A DNA stretch of 15,531 nt from JAENVT01 sp031412355 (GTDB lineage: Bacteria; Actinomycetota; Acidimicrobiia; Acidimicrobiales; Ilumatobacteraceae): the NCBI GenBank assembly GCA_031412355.1, contig JANOCR010000168.1, forward strand, positions 1 to 15,531, given 5' to 3'. The position numbers were made by a program, and so were the translations under genes. Positions 1 through 7,249 of this stretch are shown in pieces. How positions within the stretch are numbered: position 1 is the stretch's first letter; each line of letters opens with the position of its first letter. A model generated the notes under the pieces. It was not told the origin of the DNA and did not search any database. It saw only the letters and a list, made by a program, of their open reading frames with translations.

Positions 1-222
1 ATGGATGTCGGACGAGCTCCCGACCAGCGCCCGTCGCCCGAACTCGCCGCCCGGCCGGGTGTGGTGGCCACACCACACCTCGGCGGTCTGACACCCGAAA
101 ACGCTGACGCCCAGGCGATGAGCGGCGTCGAGCAGGTGAGCGCGATCGTGGCCCACGAACTGCCACCGCGGGCGGTCAACGCCGATGACGCGAGGCGTCT
201 GCGAGCGTGGTGGGAGACATGA
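1..222 (+). CDS. D-isomer-specific 2-hydroxyacid dehydrogenase, C-terminal fragment (cut by window edge)
   Basis: Only the last 73 codons are present; the reading frame is open to base 1 and the true start lies upstream. The fragment contains the family's hallmark PHLGGLT stretch (about residues 25-31 of the fragment), whose His is the catalytic acid/base in D-2-hydroxyacid dehydrogenases such as phosphoglycerate dehydrogenase. It continues into the usual closing helix and a PPRAVN-type ending. Known family members reduce 2-oxo acids or oxidise D-2-hydroxy acids with NAD(P). The stop codon overlaps the start of the next gene in an ATGA junction, so the two are probably translated together. 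Substrate cannot be told from this fragment. Family assignment is fairly sure; a specific name is not. Confidence 0.8.
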   Translation: MDVGRAPDQRPSPELAARPGVVATPHLGGLTPENADAQAMSGVEQVSAIVAHELPPRAVNADDARRLRAWWET

Positions 223-1052
223 CGGTTCGGGGCGCGTGCGACTCGCACGTGCACGTCTACGACCAGCGGTACCCGATCAGTCCCTCGACGGTGCTGACAC
301 CACCGGATGCCTCGCTCGTCGAGTACCGGACTGTCCAGGCCGCGCTCGGCCTCGACCGCGTGGTGTTAGTGCAACCGACCACCTACGGGCTCGACAACCG
401 GTGTCAGCTCGAGGCCGTGGCCCAGCTCGGCGACGCCGCCCGGGCGGTGGTCGTGGTCGACGACACCACGACCGACGACGAGCTCGCCCGGTTGACATCG
501 CAGGGTGGACGCGGCGCACGTTTCCACATGTTGCCCGGCGGGGCGGTGCCGTGGGAGATCATGCACACCGTGGCCGAGCTGATCGCAGGACACGGCTGGC
601 ACATCCAACTCCAGCTGAACGGCCGCGAGCTGGCCGAGCAGCTCGACGCGCTCCTTGCACTGCCGGCTCCGATCGTCGTCGACCACGTCGGGCGCTTCAT
701 GCCACCGGTCGAACCCGAGGATCCGGCGTTCGGCGCGCTGCTCAGGTTGCTCGACACCGGACGATGCTGGGTCAAGTTGTCGGCGCCGTACGAGTCGACG
801 CACGACGGCGCACCGGGCTACCCCGCCGTCGCCGCGCTCGCCCACCGCCTTGTCAAACATGCGCCCGAACGGATGCTGTGGGCCACAAACTGGCCACATC
901 CGGGCCAGGTCGACCCGCCAACGCCGACTCAACTCGCCGACCTGCGCGATGCCTGGTTGCCGACCGACGCCCTGCGCCGCCAGGTGCTGGTCGACAACCC
1001 GGCCGAGGTCTACGGTTTCGATCCCACTCCCAACACCGAGGAGACCACTTGA
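219..1052 (+). CDS. Amidohydrolase-2 family metal-dependent hydrolase, probable sugar lactonase
   Basis: A 277-aa protein of the amidohydrolase superfamily (COG3618-like, which includes 2-pyrone-4,6-dicarboxylate lactonase and L-fucono/L-rhamnono-lactonases). Visible landmarks are DSHVHVYD near the N-terminus (His10 and His12), QPTTYG at 52-57, His128 in a WHIQLQL strand, DHVGRF at 155-160, VKLSAP at 185-190 and WATNWPHP at 221-228. The last motif usually carries the catalytic Asp (xSDWP or xTDWP); here the position is Asn224, a variant I recall in some relatives. I chose the ATG at 219 because it forms an ATGA overlap with the upstream stop; a GTG at 207 in the same frame is possible. Lying before an aldose-dehydrogenase-like SDR, it most plausibly opens the aldonolactone made by that enzyme. 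This role is inference. Confidence 0.82.
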   Translation: MTVRGACDSHVHVYDQRYPISPSTVLTPPDASLVEYRTVQAALGLDRVVLVQPTTYGLDNRCQLEAVAQLGDAARAVVVVDDTTTDDELARLTSQGGRGARFHMLPGGAVPWEIMHTVAELIAGHGWHIQLQLNGRELAEQLDALLALPAPIVVDHVGRFMPPVEPEDPAFGALLRLLDTGRCWVKLSAPYESTHDGAPGYPAVAALAHRLVKHAPERMLWATNWPHPGQVDPPTPTQLADLRDAWLPTDALRRQVLVDNPAEVYGFDPTPNTEETT

Positions 1053-1825
1053 CCGTCGAGAACTACGCCAGCTACCCGTCGCTCGTCGATCGCACCGTGT
1101 TCGTCACGGGCGGTGCCGACGGCATCGGCAGCACCGTCGTGCAGAACTTCGCCCGCCAAGGCAGCAAAGTCGCGTTCGTCGACATCAACGCCGAGTACGC
1201 CAGAGGCACCGTGGAGCGTTGCGTCGAGGACGGCGCCACCTACACACCGATCTTCTACGAGGTCGACCTACGCGACATCGAGGCACTCCAGGCTGCGTGC
1301 GCACAGGCGATCGACGACCTCGGGGGCGTGACGGTGCTCGTCAACAACGCCGCCAACGACGACCGTCACACGTGGGAGGACATGACGGTCGACTACTGGA
1401 ACGACCGTCTGAACGTGAACCTGCGCCACTACTTCTTTGCGATTCAGGCGCTCGCCCCGCAGATGCTCGCCGCCGGGCTCGGATCGATCGTCAACGTCGG
1501 GTCGAGCAGCTACATGATGCAGGAGGACTTCTTTCCCGGCTATGCGATCGCCAAATCGGGTGTGGAGGGCATCACCCGCACGATGGCCCGCACGTTCGGG
1601 CCGAAAAACGTGCGGGTCAACACCGTGCTGCCCGGCTGGGTGCCCACCGAGCGGCAACTCACCAAGTGGTGGTCGCCGGAGGGGGAGGAGGGCACGCTGA
1701 ACGATCAGGCGATCAAGAAGCGGATCCTGCCCGACGAGTTCGCGCAGATGATCCTCTTCCTCGCCGCCGACGACAGCGGCGGCTGCACCGCCCAGCAATT
1801 TATGGTCGACGGTGGCCGCTTCTGA
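1049..1825 (+). CDS. SDR-family NAD-dependent aldose (xylose-type) dehydrogenase
   Basis: A 258-aa short-chain dehydrogenase starting at TTG 1049, with a GAGGAG ribosome site at 1038-1043 five bases upstream. The start overlaps the previous stop (TTGA). The cofactor motif TGGADGIG is at residues 20-27, and Asp45 at the end of the second strand favours NAD. NNAANDDRH lies at 99-107, and the catalytic set is Ser154, Tyr165 and Lys169 (YAIAK). The opening YPSL, the NDDRH block, the NVNLRH stretch and the Ser-Tyr spacing match my memory of Caulobacter D-xylose dehydrogenase. That enzyme oxidises the sugar to its lactone in the non-phosphorylating pathway. The adjacent lactonase-like gene fits. 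The actual sugar is not determined. The open frame upstream of 1049 is antisense-like shadow of the amidohydrolase gene. Confidence 0.88.
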   Translation: MTVENYASYPSLVDRTVFVTGGADGIGSTVVQNFARQGSKVAFVDINAEYARGTVERCVEDGATYTPIFYEVDLRDIEALQAACAQAIDDLGGVTVLVNNAANDDRHTWEDMTVDYWNDRLNVNLRHYFFAIQALAPQMLAAGLGSIVNVGSSSYMMQEDFFPGYAIAKSGVEGITRTMARTFGPKNVRVNTVLPGWVPTERQLTKWWSPEGEEGTLNDQAIKKRILPDEFAQMILFLAADDSGGCTAQQFMVDGGRF

Positions 1826-1867
1826 ACAGAACGCGGTAGGCGGTCGGATCCCAGGCGCGAGATCACA

Positions 1868-1885
1868 CTTCCGCTACGTCGGAAG
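1868..1885 (+). terminator. Weak hairpin 43 nt after the SDR gene, candidate terminator
   Basis: CTTCCG and CGGAAG form a perfect 6-bp stem around a 6-nt loop. No T-tract follows, so it is only a weak candidate for an end of the sugar operon. The following bases up to 2005 lie between converging genes, and I see nothing else coding in them. Confidence 0.25.
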
Positions 1886-1977
1886 AACGCCCGTACATGC
1901 CGGCTTGATGGCGCACCGTCGTGTCGGCAGTGGACCTGCTGCTTCCTCTAGCGAGCGCACGGTATCTCCGAGGTGCT

Positions 1978-2002
1978 GTCGGCTGATCTCCTTGAGGCCG
2001 AC
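1978..2002 (-). terminator. Hairpin directly after the minus-strand permease stop, candidate terminator
   Basis: GTCGGC (1978-1983) pairs with GCCGAC (1997-2002) around a 13-nt loop. Read on the minus strand it begins four bases after the permease stop at 2006. It lacks a U-tract on that strand. Its position between convergent genes is what makes a terminator role plausible. Confidence 0.3.
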
Positions 2003-2005
2003 TCC

Positions 2006-4669
2006 TCACTCCGACCGCACATCGGGCCCGGGCGAGCGTTTGGTAGCCAGCCACCCGAGGGAGAGGGCAACGAGATCGGCGAAAGCGATGGCGGCGACGA
2101 CAACGATCGCGAGCGTCAACCACGGAACCACCGATACCGGTAGAACCCTGAGTGTGCTGGCGTAGGCCAACCAGGCCCAGCGACCGATGAGAACACCCGA
2201 GGGGATCGCCACGGTCAGCGAAATCAAAGCAGTGGCGGTCGCCTGCGCCGCCACTGAACGGCGGATGCCGCTCGTCGACATTCCGAGGGAGCGCATCACC
2301 GCAAACTCAAAGCGGCGGGCGCGCACCGAAGCGAACAGGAGATAGCTCGCGAGCGAAACGAACAGAGCTGCGACCGTGGCCGCCAACGCGATTGGGACTC
2401 GATCGGAAGTCTCCACGTTCAATTTGACAATCAACGTCAACACCTGGTCGGGCGTGGGAATGACGACCTCGGCCACGCCGTCGACTGCGGCAACAGCGTC
2501 GTATGTGGACTGCGCGTCGCCTGAAAAGCGCAAGTACAAGGCGCTGGGTCGCTCGTCGATCGTTTCGAGGTTTGCGATTGCGCCTTCCATTTCCACTTTG
2601 ATTTCGGAGGGAAGAGCATCCGGCAACCAGGCGCGAGCCGCTGCCAGCTCCTCGGCACTGGGTTCGACGAGGTCCGCGTAACCTTCGAGCGTGAAGGACG
2701 CCTGCGGAATCTCCTGACTCCGCTCGAGGGGCAACACCGCGATGCCGGTGATCTGGAATGCCGCTACCACCAGTTGATCGTCGTGCTCAGAAAAGACGAG
2801 GCCCTCGAGGCCTGACTGCTGGGCACTCTGCTGTAGTTCGTCATCGAGTTTCGCCACGAGCGGCTTGCGTCCGAACGAAACAGTGTCGCCGACCGCAAGG
2901 CCGGCCTGCTGGGCGAGTACCTGATCGATAGCCACCTCGCCGGGGCCGGTGGGAGCGCGCCCGCGTAACATCGAGGGCGCGATCGCTCGCGGACCTGTAC
3001 CGAATGTCCACGGCCAGACGAACGAAAGTTCGGTGTCGGGGACCACGAGGAATGACGGCGGATACGCCGTACCTGTTGTGACTTGTTCGACGCCGTCAAT
3101 GTCCATTAGTCGCGCGAGGACTTCCGGCACCTGCTCGGGGTCGCCTGAACCGAACTGGAAATTTATTTGGGCGTCCCAGTTCCAGCCGACCACCCTCGGG
3201 GTCTGTTCGAGGTGACGTAGTCCGGCCAGGTAGGTCACGCTCGCCACGCCGGCCGTTGCGACCAGCACCATTGAGAGCAGGCTCGGCCACGGGCTCGCCC
3301 GACGCGGTCCCGCCGGTGTACCGACTGCGGCCAACACACCGGTCCGCGCCCCTGGGCCCAGCCGAGTCCACCTAACCGCTCCAAAACCTCGGGCCGACGC
3401 ACGCGCTGTGTTGGGGCGGTCGGTGCGCACGATCCTCGACGCGGTGAGCGCTCCAATTGCGACGACCACGATTACCAACACCCCGACCCCAACGCCGGTA
3501 ACCAATCCGTCGAACCACAACTCCCGGTCAGGCGAGATGGCGGCGGCCAGCCCGCGCGGCATCAGTGCGGCAAGGGGAACAGCAACGAGGGCCGACGACA
3601 GGGCTCCAATGACTGCCAGCGCAAGGGTGTGGACAATGGCCTCTTGCCTAATCAGCGTCGACTGCGCGCCAACCGCAGCCAACGATGCCGGCTCTGGCCC
3701 GGTGTCACGGAGGTTACGACCGAGAATCGGCGCGAGTACGAGGATGCCGCCGAGGGCACCGATAGCGGCGAGCAGCCAGAGCAACCGCGAATCAGCTGCA
3801 AGTGCTTCGTCGATCAATTTCGCGCGATCGCGGAGATCGCGGATTATGAAGAACGATGCGAGACCTTCTGAAACCTCTGCAGGCGATGCCTCAGAGTCCA
3901 GCCACACTAAGGTCCCCCCTTGAGGCTCCGCACCACCGGCAACCAGCGCTTGGAATGCGACCGGATCGACGTACGCGGGCTCGGTCTCCAAGGTGGTTGC
4001 CGGCGGTTCCACGTCGAGCGGGCCGACAGACAATCCGCTCACCCGCAAGTCGATGGGGACATCGAGCTCAGAGATCTCGCCGTCACTGTTGCACCAACCG
4101 GTGAGGCGAACATCCTGGCCGATTCCGACGCCGGCGCGTTCTGCGGTAGCACGGGACAACACCACGCCACTGCTACCCGCCACTGGCAACTTGCCCCAGA
4201 GACGAAAAGGGACCACCTGATCAGTAGCACCGCCGGCAGCGACAGCGATCATGGCCACCGAACCGTCACCGTCGAAGCAACCGGAAACATTTTCAGGGGT
4301 TCCTAGCAGCGGCGACCCGTCCTCGCCGACGAAGGATGGGAGAACGAACTTGACCGATCTCGCTCGCTCGACAACGCCGGTAGCTAGCAGACTTTCGATC
4401 ACCAGGTCGTCGCCCGTCTCCCCGGCTGGGCTGACGCACCCCGTCCCATTTACAGGTGCCTCACAACCTGGAATGACCGCAAGGTCGGGCGCATCGATTT
4501 CGTCGATGAGTGTGCGGTAGGCACTGTCGACGCGACGCGCGGCTGTAGTCGAAGCCAGCACGAAAGCGCCGACCCCACCGATCAGCATGCACACCGCCAA
4601 CGCTGGCCCCCACGCTCTTCGCCAACGAACTCGCAGCAGCAACCACAGAACGGCCATCCGTCGAATCAT
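2006..4669 (-). CDS. FtsX-family ABC transporter permease, stand-alone
   Basis: An 887-aa membrane protein with the layout of a two-FtsX-domain ABC permease. Predicted membrane segments lie near residues 22-40, 296-317, 346-370, 388-411 and 461-483, with three more in the last ~130 residues. The first large extracytoplasmic domain spans about 41-290 (with Cys at 69, 78, 131 and 193) and the second about 490-760. The C-terminal domain carries the family's MRSLGM turn followed by a membrane helix ending in GRWAW, matching RALGF...GRTVE and RALGA...GRTVW in the two permeases further on. Such proteins are mechanotransmission (MacB-type) permeases that need a partner ATPase; none is adjacent here. 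The start is ATG 4669, without a clear Shine-Dalgarno; ATG at codon 5 is an alternative. Cargo is unknown. Confidence 0.9.
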   Translation of the reverse strand: MIRRMAVLWLLLRVRWRRAWGPALAVCMLIGGVGAFVLASTTAARRVDSAYRTLIDEIDAPDLAVIPGCEAPVNGTGCVSPAGETGDDLVIESLLATGVVERARSVKFVLPSFVGEDGSPLLGTPENVSGCFDGDGSVAMIAVAAGGATDQVVPFRLWGKLPVAGSSGVVLSRATAERAGVGIGQDVRLTGWCNSDGEISELDVPIDLRVSGLSVGPLDVEPPATTLETEPAYVDPVAFQALVAGGAEPQGGTLVWLDSEASPAEVSEGLASFFIIRDLRDRAKLIDEALAADSRLLWLLAAIGALGGILVLAPILGRNLRDTGPEPASLAAVGAQSTLIRQEAIVHTLALAVIGALSSALVAVPLAALMPRGLAAAISPDRELWFDGLVTGVGVGVLVIVVVAIGALTASRIVRTDRPNTARASARGFGAVRWTRLGPGARTGVLAAVGTPAGPRRASPWPSLLSMVLVATAGVASVTYLAGLRHLEQTPRVVGWNWDAQINFQFGSGDPEQVPEVLARLMDIDGVEQVTTGTAYPPSFLVVPDTELSFVWPWTFGTGPRAIAPSMLRGRAPTGPGEVAIDQVLAQQAGLAVGDTVSFGRKPLVAKLDDELQQSAQQSGLEGLVFSEHDDQLVVAAFQITGIAVLPLERSQEIPQASFTLEGYADLVEPSAEELAAARAWLPDALPSEIKVEMEGAIANLETIDERPSALYLRFSGDAQSTYDAVAAVDGVAEVVIPTPDQVLTLIVKLNVETSDRVPIALAATVAALFVSLASYLLFASVRARRFEFAVMRSLGMSTSGIRRSVAAQATATALISLTVAIPSGVLIGRWAWLAYASTLRVLPVSVVPWLTLAIVVVAAIAFADLVALSLGWLATKRSPGPDVRSE

Positions 4670-4675
4670 GTCAGT

Positions 4676-4711
4676 GATCGGTCACGGTTGCAGCGGTGCA
4701 GACCGGTCACG
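4676..4711 (-). promoter_or_regulatory. Paired 11-bp direct repeats with dyad symmetry, candidate operator
   Basis: GATCGGTCACG (4676-4686) and GACCGGTCACG (4701-4711) differ at one base and are exactly 25 bp apart. The second contains the perfect palindrome GACCGGTC. The first sits in the near-palindrome GTGATCGGTCAC (4674-4685). They lie 7-42 bp upstream of the minus-strand permease start. This is a reasonable place for a repressor or activator site. No matching regulator was identified in the window. Confidence 0.35.
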
Positions 4712-4910
4712 CACGAGAGGTGCTACCACCACACGAGAGCCTCCGCGGATCTCAGGCCGATTCACCACCCACTCCGGTTCATCGTCTGCACGCACACCCT
4801 GACCCCAGGCATGCCGAACAACACCGACGCGTCGGCCTCGCCACTACCGTTCCTCACGTCGGAGGCGTCCTCGAGTCGCCCCGGGTCTGAGGCAGTGCTC
4901 ATTCCGTGGC

Positions 4911-5015
4911 TTGAGGGCTGCGGGGATAGGAGACTGCTGCCTGTCGACTCGGGAGATCTTCCGCTGCCTGAAGCGTTACGTCGCCCGCGAGATCCTCACC
5001 GCCTTGCCTCGGTGA
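4911..5015 (+). pseudogene. Possible C-terminal remnant of an IS110-like transposase
   Basis: In one plus-strand frame, the stretch ending at the TGA at 5013-5015 reads TREIFRCLKRYVAREI near its end (about 4947-4994). This resembles, from memory, the RCLKRYxAREV-type segment near the C-terminus of actinobacterial IS110-family transposases. Nothing upstream in the frame looks like the RuvC-like N-terminal domain. About 170 bp downstream is CTTGACAACCATAAGAGCGT (from 5189), which resembles sequences I recall near the 3' ends of such elements. IS110 elements lack terminal inverted repeats, so no ends can be drawn. If correct, the element is truncated and inactive. This rests on motif memory alone. 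Confidence 0.3.
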
Positions 5016-5267
5016 GCTGATCGTGGTGACGGGATTGACCCGAGATTACCCTGACCAAACGGTGTCCCTTGAACGACCAGTCGTCCCGTCACCACCCACC
5101 ACTCCGGCTGCATGACCTGAAAAGAGCGTGTCCTTCGAGCCATCGAAGAGACCTATCACTGGATTGTCTGCGCAACCGGAAACAGACCCCTTGACAACCA
5201 TAAGAGCGTCGCTCCGGCACTCCGGTCCAAGCAGTCGCGAGCGTTTCTCGGTCGGGTCGTCTGACAT

Positions 5268-5307
5268 CGCCGACATCGGCGTGTGCGTCGCTCTCGACGC
5301 ACACGCC
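5268..5307. repeat. Strong 12-bp perfect hairpin overlapping a second hairpin
   Basis: GGCGTGTGCGTC (5278-5289) and GACGCACACGCC (5296-5307) form a perfect 12-bp stem with a 6-nt loop. Just upstream, CGCCGA (5268-5273) and TCGGCG (5276-5281) form a 6-bp stem that shares bases 5278-5281, so the two hairpins cannot exist together. No T-tract follows on either strand. It could be a factor-dependent terminator, part of a small RNA or mobile-element debris. The pairing is certain; the role is unknown. Confidence 0.55.
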
Positions 5308-5526
5308 CTCTCCAGCCAGGCTCACCGCTCGGACCTCGGTCTGCGTTCGTGGTCGTGTGCCTGGCGGTTGACCTGGTCAAGTTCGGCGTGAACGCTCAGC
5401 CCAGTGAGGGTGGTGGTCGCGCCGATCAGGCTGCCCGACACCGCCGAGACACTGACTGCGGCAGGCACCAATCAGTCGTGGCGCAATGCGCTGTTGGCAG
5501 CGATGTGCGAGAAGAACGGCGTTGCA

Positions 5527-5549
5527 ACGACAGCAGCGGTTGCTGTCGT
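5527..5549. repeat. 9-bp perfect inverted repeat
   Basis: ACGACAGCA (5527-5535) and TGCTGTCGT (5541-5549) surround the loop GCGGT. It lies in the gene-poor spacer, and no function can be assigned. Confidence 0.45.
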
Positions 5550-5761
5550 GGCTCTTGAAGGTGACGCGAAGGCCGAGCTTGCCGTCAAAGGACTGAGGGC
5601 TGCGATGCATTCCCCTGGGACCCGATGTCTCGCCGTCTCGTTTCAGCGACTTGTTGGTGCTGCACGACAGATCGGTGGAGTCCTGGCTTCATGGGGTGTA
5701 GATATCGGCGGAACCCACAGCACCGCATTGGGGACGGCGGGTTTCGCGTCCGATTGAATCA

Positions 5762-5780
5762 CACTCGTTGGGGTCGAGTG
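5762..5780 (-). terminator. Hairpin after the oxidoreductase gene, candidate operon terminator
   Basis: CACTCG (5762-5767) and CGAGTG (5775-5780) form a perfect 6-bp stem with a 7-nt loop. On the minus strand it starts 28 nt after the oxidoreductase stop at 5808 and is followed by a mildly T-rich stretch (TGATTCAATC). Position and structure fit the end of the three-gene minus-strand operon. Confidence 0.42.
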
Positions 5781-5807
5781 ATGCAGCCAAGGGAACAGCG
5801 TGCCCAG

Positions 5808-7238
5808 CTAATTGCGCAGCACGCCAATAAGGGCTCGGCTAGCCGCGTGCCATCCGCACATGCCATGCACGCCGGCGCCGGGTGGCGTCGACGCCGAGCA
5901 GAGGAAGATCGACGGGTTCGGCGTGACGTATGGACGCGCGGCCATGGTTGGGCGGAATGCCAGCTGCAAACCGTTGTGCGAACCCCCAGCGATGTCACCG
6001 CCGACGTAGTTGGGGTTGTACTCCTCCAAGGCCTGGGGCCCAGAGACGTGACGGGCCAGGACGACGTCGCGGAAGCCGGGCGCGAATCGCTCGATCTGGC
6101 GCTCGATCACCTCCGTTGCATCTCCCGTGTAGCCGTGCGGAACATGCGCGTACGCCCACAGAGTGTGCTTGCCCGCCGGTGCCCGCGTCGCATCGAACAG
6201 CGACTGCTGTACAGCCAACACGAACGGGCGCTCAGGCATGCGGCCCACCGCAACTTCTGCCTCGGCCGAACGCAGCTCCGCAAAATTGCCGATCACATGG
6301 ACAGTCCCCGCCCGGCGGCAGTGCTCGTTGTCCCACGGCACTGCTGCACCCAGTGCGTAATCGAGCTTGAACGCGCCCGGCCCGTGGCGGAATCGTTGTA
6401 ACCGCTCGCGATATCGAACGGGCAAGGCGTCGCCCGCGATCGAGGCAAGTTGTGAAGGGTTGGTGTCGAACAACGCAGCGCGGTGCGGCGGCAGGTCTGC
6501 CATTGATCGCACCATGACCCCTGTGCACACCTCTCCGCCGAGCTCACGCAGTCGAGCAGCGAGCGCGTCGGCGACGACCTGCGAACCTCCTGCTGCGACT
6601 GGCCAACCACCGGCATGCGCCGCAGCGGCCAGCGTCAGGCCGAATCCGGATGTGAACGGCCGACTCAACGGCAACATCGCGTGCGCAGCGCAGCCGCCGA
6701 ACAACGCGGCGGCTTCGTCCGTGTGAAATCGGCGAACCAACAAGGTCGCCGGTAGCAAGGCCAGCATCCCGAACCTCGCCATTGCGATGGGATGACGGGG
6801 GATGGACAGCAGCGGACCGAGTAGTTGAGGAAGCACGAGGTGCCAGTCATCGACGAGGGGCTGCATCAATCGTTTCCAGACGCGGCCATCATCACCCAAT
6901 GCTGCGGCCGTATCGTCGACCGAGCGGTGGAGCACCGCGGCGCGCCCGCCATCGAGCGGGTGAGCGAGGGGCACCGAGGGGTACTTCCACGACAGCCCAT
7001 GCTGACCGAGCCTGTCGAGCGACAGTGCCGGCGCGGAGACACCGAGGGCGTGGACGGCCGCACATACGTCGTGCACGAACCCAGGCAGTGTCAGTTCGGC
7101 CGAGCGTGTGCCGCCACCGATCTCCGCCGCGGCTTCGAGCACCAAGACCGAGCAGCCGGATTCGGCGAGGCGAACGGCGGCAGCGAGCCCGTTGGGCCCG
7201 GAACCGATGACGACGGCGTCGTACGATTTGGTAGACAC
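5808..7238 (-). CDS. FAD-dependent oxidoreductase, phytoene desaturase / PYROXD2-like
   Basis: A 476-aa flavoprotein. The N-terminal dinucleotide-binding fold shows VVIGSGPNG at residues 9-17, Glu35 at the end of the second strand and the GGGTRS loop at 41-46, all typical of the phytoene-dehydrogenase-related FAD family. The C-terminus closes with the family's PPGAGVHGMCG segment, which completes the FAD site. The substrate domain between them is not diagnostic; members act on carotenoids, retinoids or unknown lipids. It starts at GTG 7238. An AGGTAAGG sequence, overlapping the stop codon of the upstream hydrolase gene, serves as ribosome site, so it is the third gene of the operon (11-nt gap). 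Its link to the cyclic-nucleotide-related genes upstream is unclear. Confidence 0.85.
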   Translation of the reverse strand: MSTKSYDAVVIGSGPNGLAAAVRLAESGCSVLVLEAAAEIGGGTRSAELTLPGFVHDVCAAVHALGVSAPALSLDRLGQHGLSWKYPSVPLAHPLDGGRAAVLHRSVDDTAAALGDDGRVWKRLMQPLVDDWHLVLPQLLGPLLSIPRHPIAMARFGMLALLPATLLVRRFHTDEAAALFGGCAAHAMLPLSRPFTSGFGLTLAAAAHAGGWPVAAGGSQVVADALAARLRELGGEVCTGVMVRSMADLPPHRAALFDTNPSQLASIAGDALPVRYRERLQRFRHGPGAFKLDYALGAAVPWDNEHCRRAGTVHVIGNFAELRSAEAEVAVGRMPERPFVLAVQQSLFDATRAPAGKHTLWAYAHVPHGYTGDATEVIERQIERFAPGFRDVVLARHVSGPQALEEYNPNYVGGDIAGGSHNGLQLAFRPTMAARPYVTPNPSIFLCSASTPPGAGVHGMCGWHAASRALIGVLRN

Positions 7239-7249
7239 TGCGCTCAGCC

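Larger units (their letters stand above)
4670..5807. other. Gene-poor 1.1-kb spacer with decayed DNA and hairpins
   Basis: Between two minus-strand transcription units there is no convincing intact gene. Short frames on both strands lack recognisable domains, good ribosome sites or consistent codon use. The region contains the candidate operator repeats at 4676-4711, a possible transposase remnant near 4911-5015, overlapping hairpins at 5268-5307, another 9-bp hairpin at 5527-5549 and a terminator-like hairpin at 5762-5780. The longest plus frame here (5404-5757) is alanine-rich but unrecognised. The overall picture is old insertion debris plus regulatory DNA. Confidence 0.6.

Noticed and set aside
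185..1048. Upstream part of a 546-aa open frame leading into the SDR
   Set aside because: It overlaps the amidohydrolase gene in another frame, is Arg/Pro-rich and has no domain; the SDR clearly starts at TTG 1049.
655..1839. 394-aa plus-strand open frame
   Set aside because: Arg-rich shadow frame of the amidohydrolase and SDR genes in GC-rich DNA.
5404..5757. 117-aa alanine-rich plus-strand frame in the spacer
   Set aside because: No ribosome site, domain or supporting context; the same DNA folds into hairpins and is open on the other strand too.
5625..6401. 258-aa plus-strand open frame
   Set aside because: Mostly antisense to the oxidoreductase gene and without a recognisable domain.
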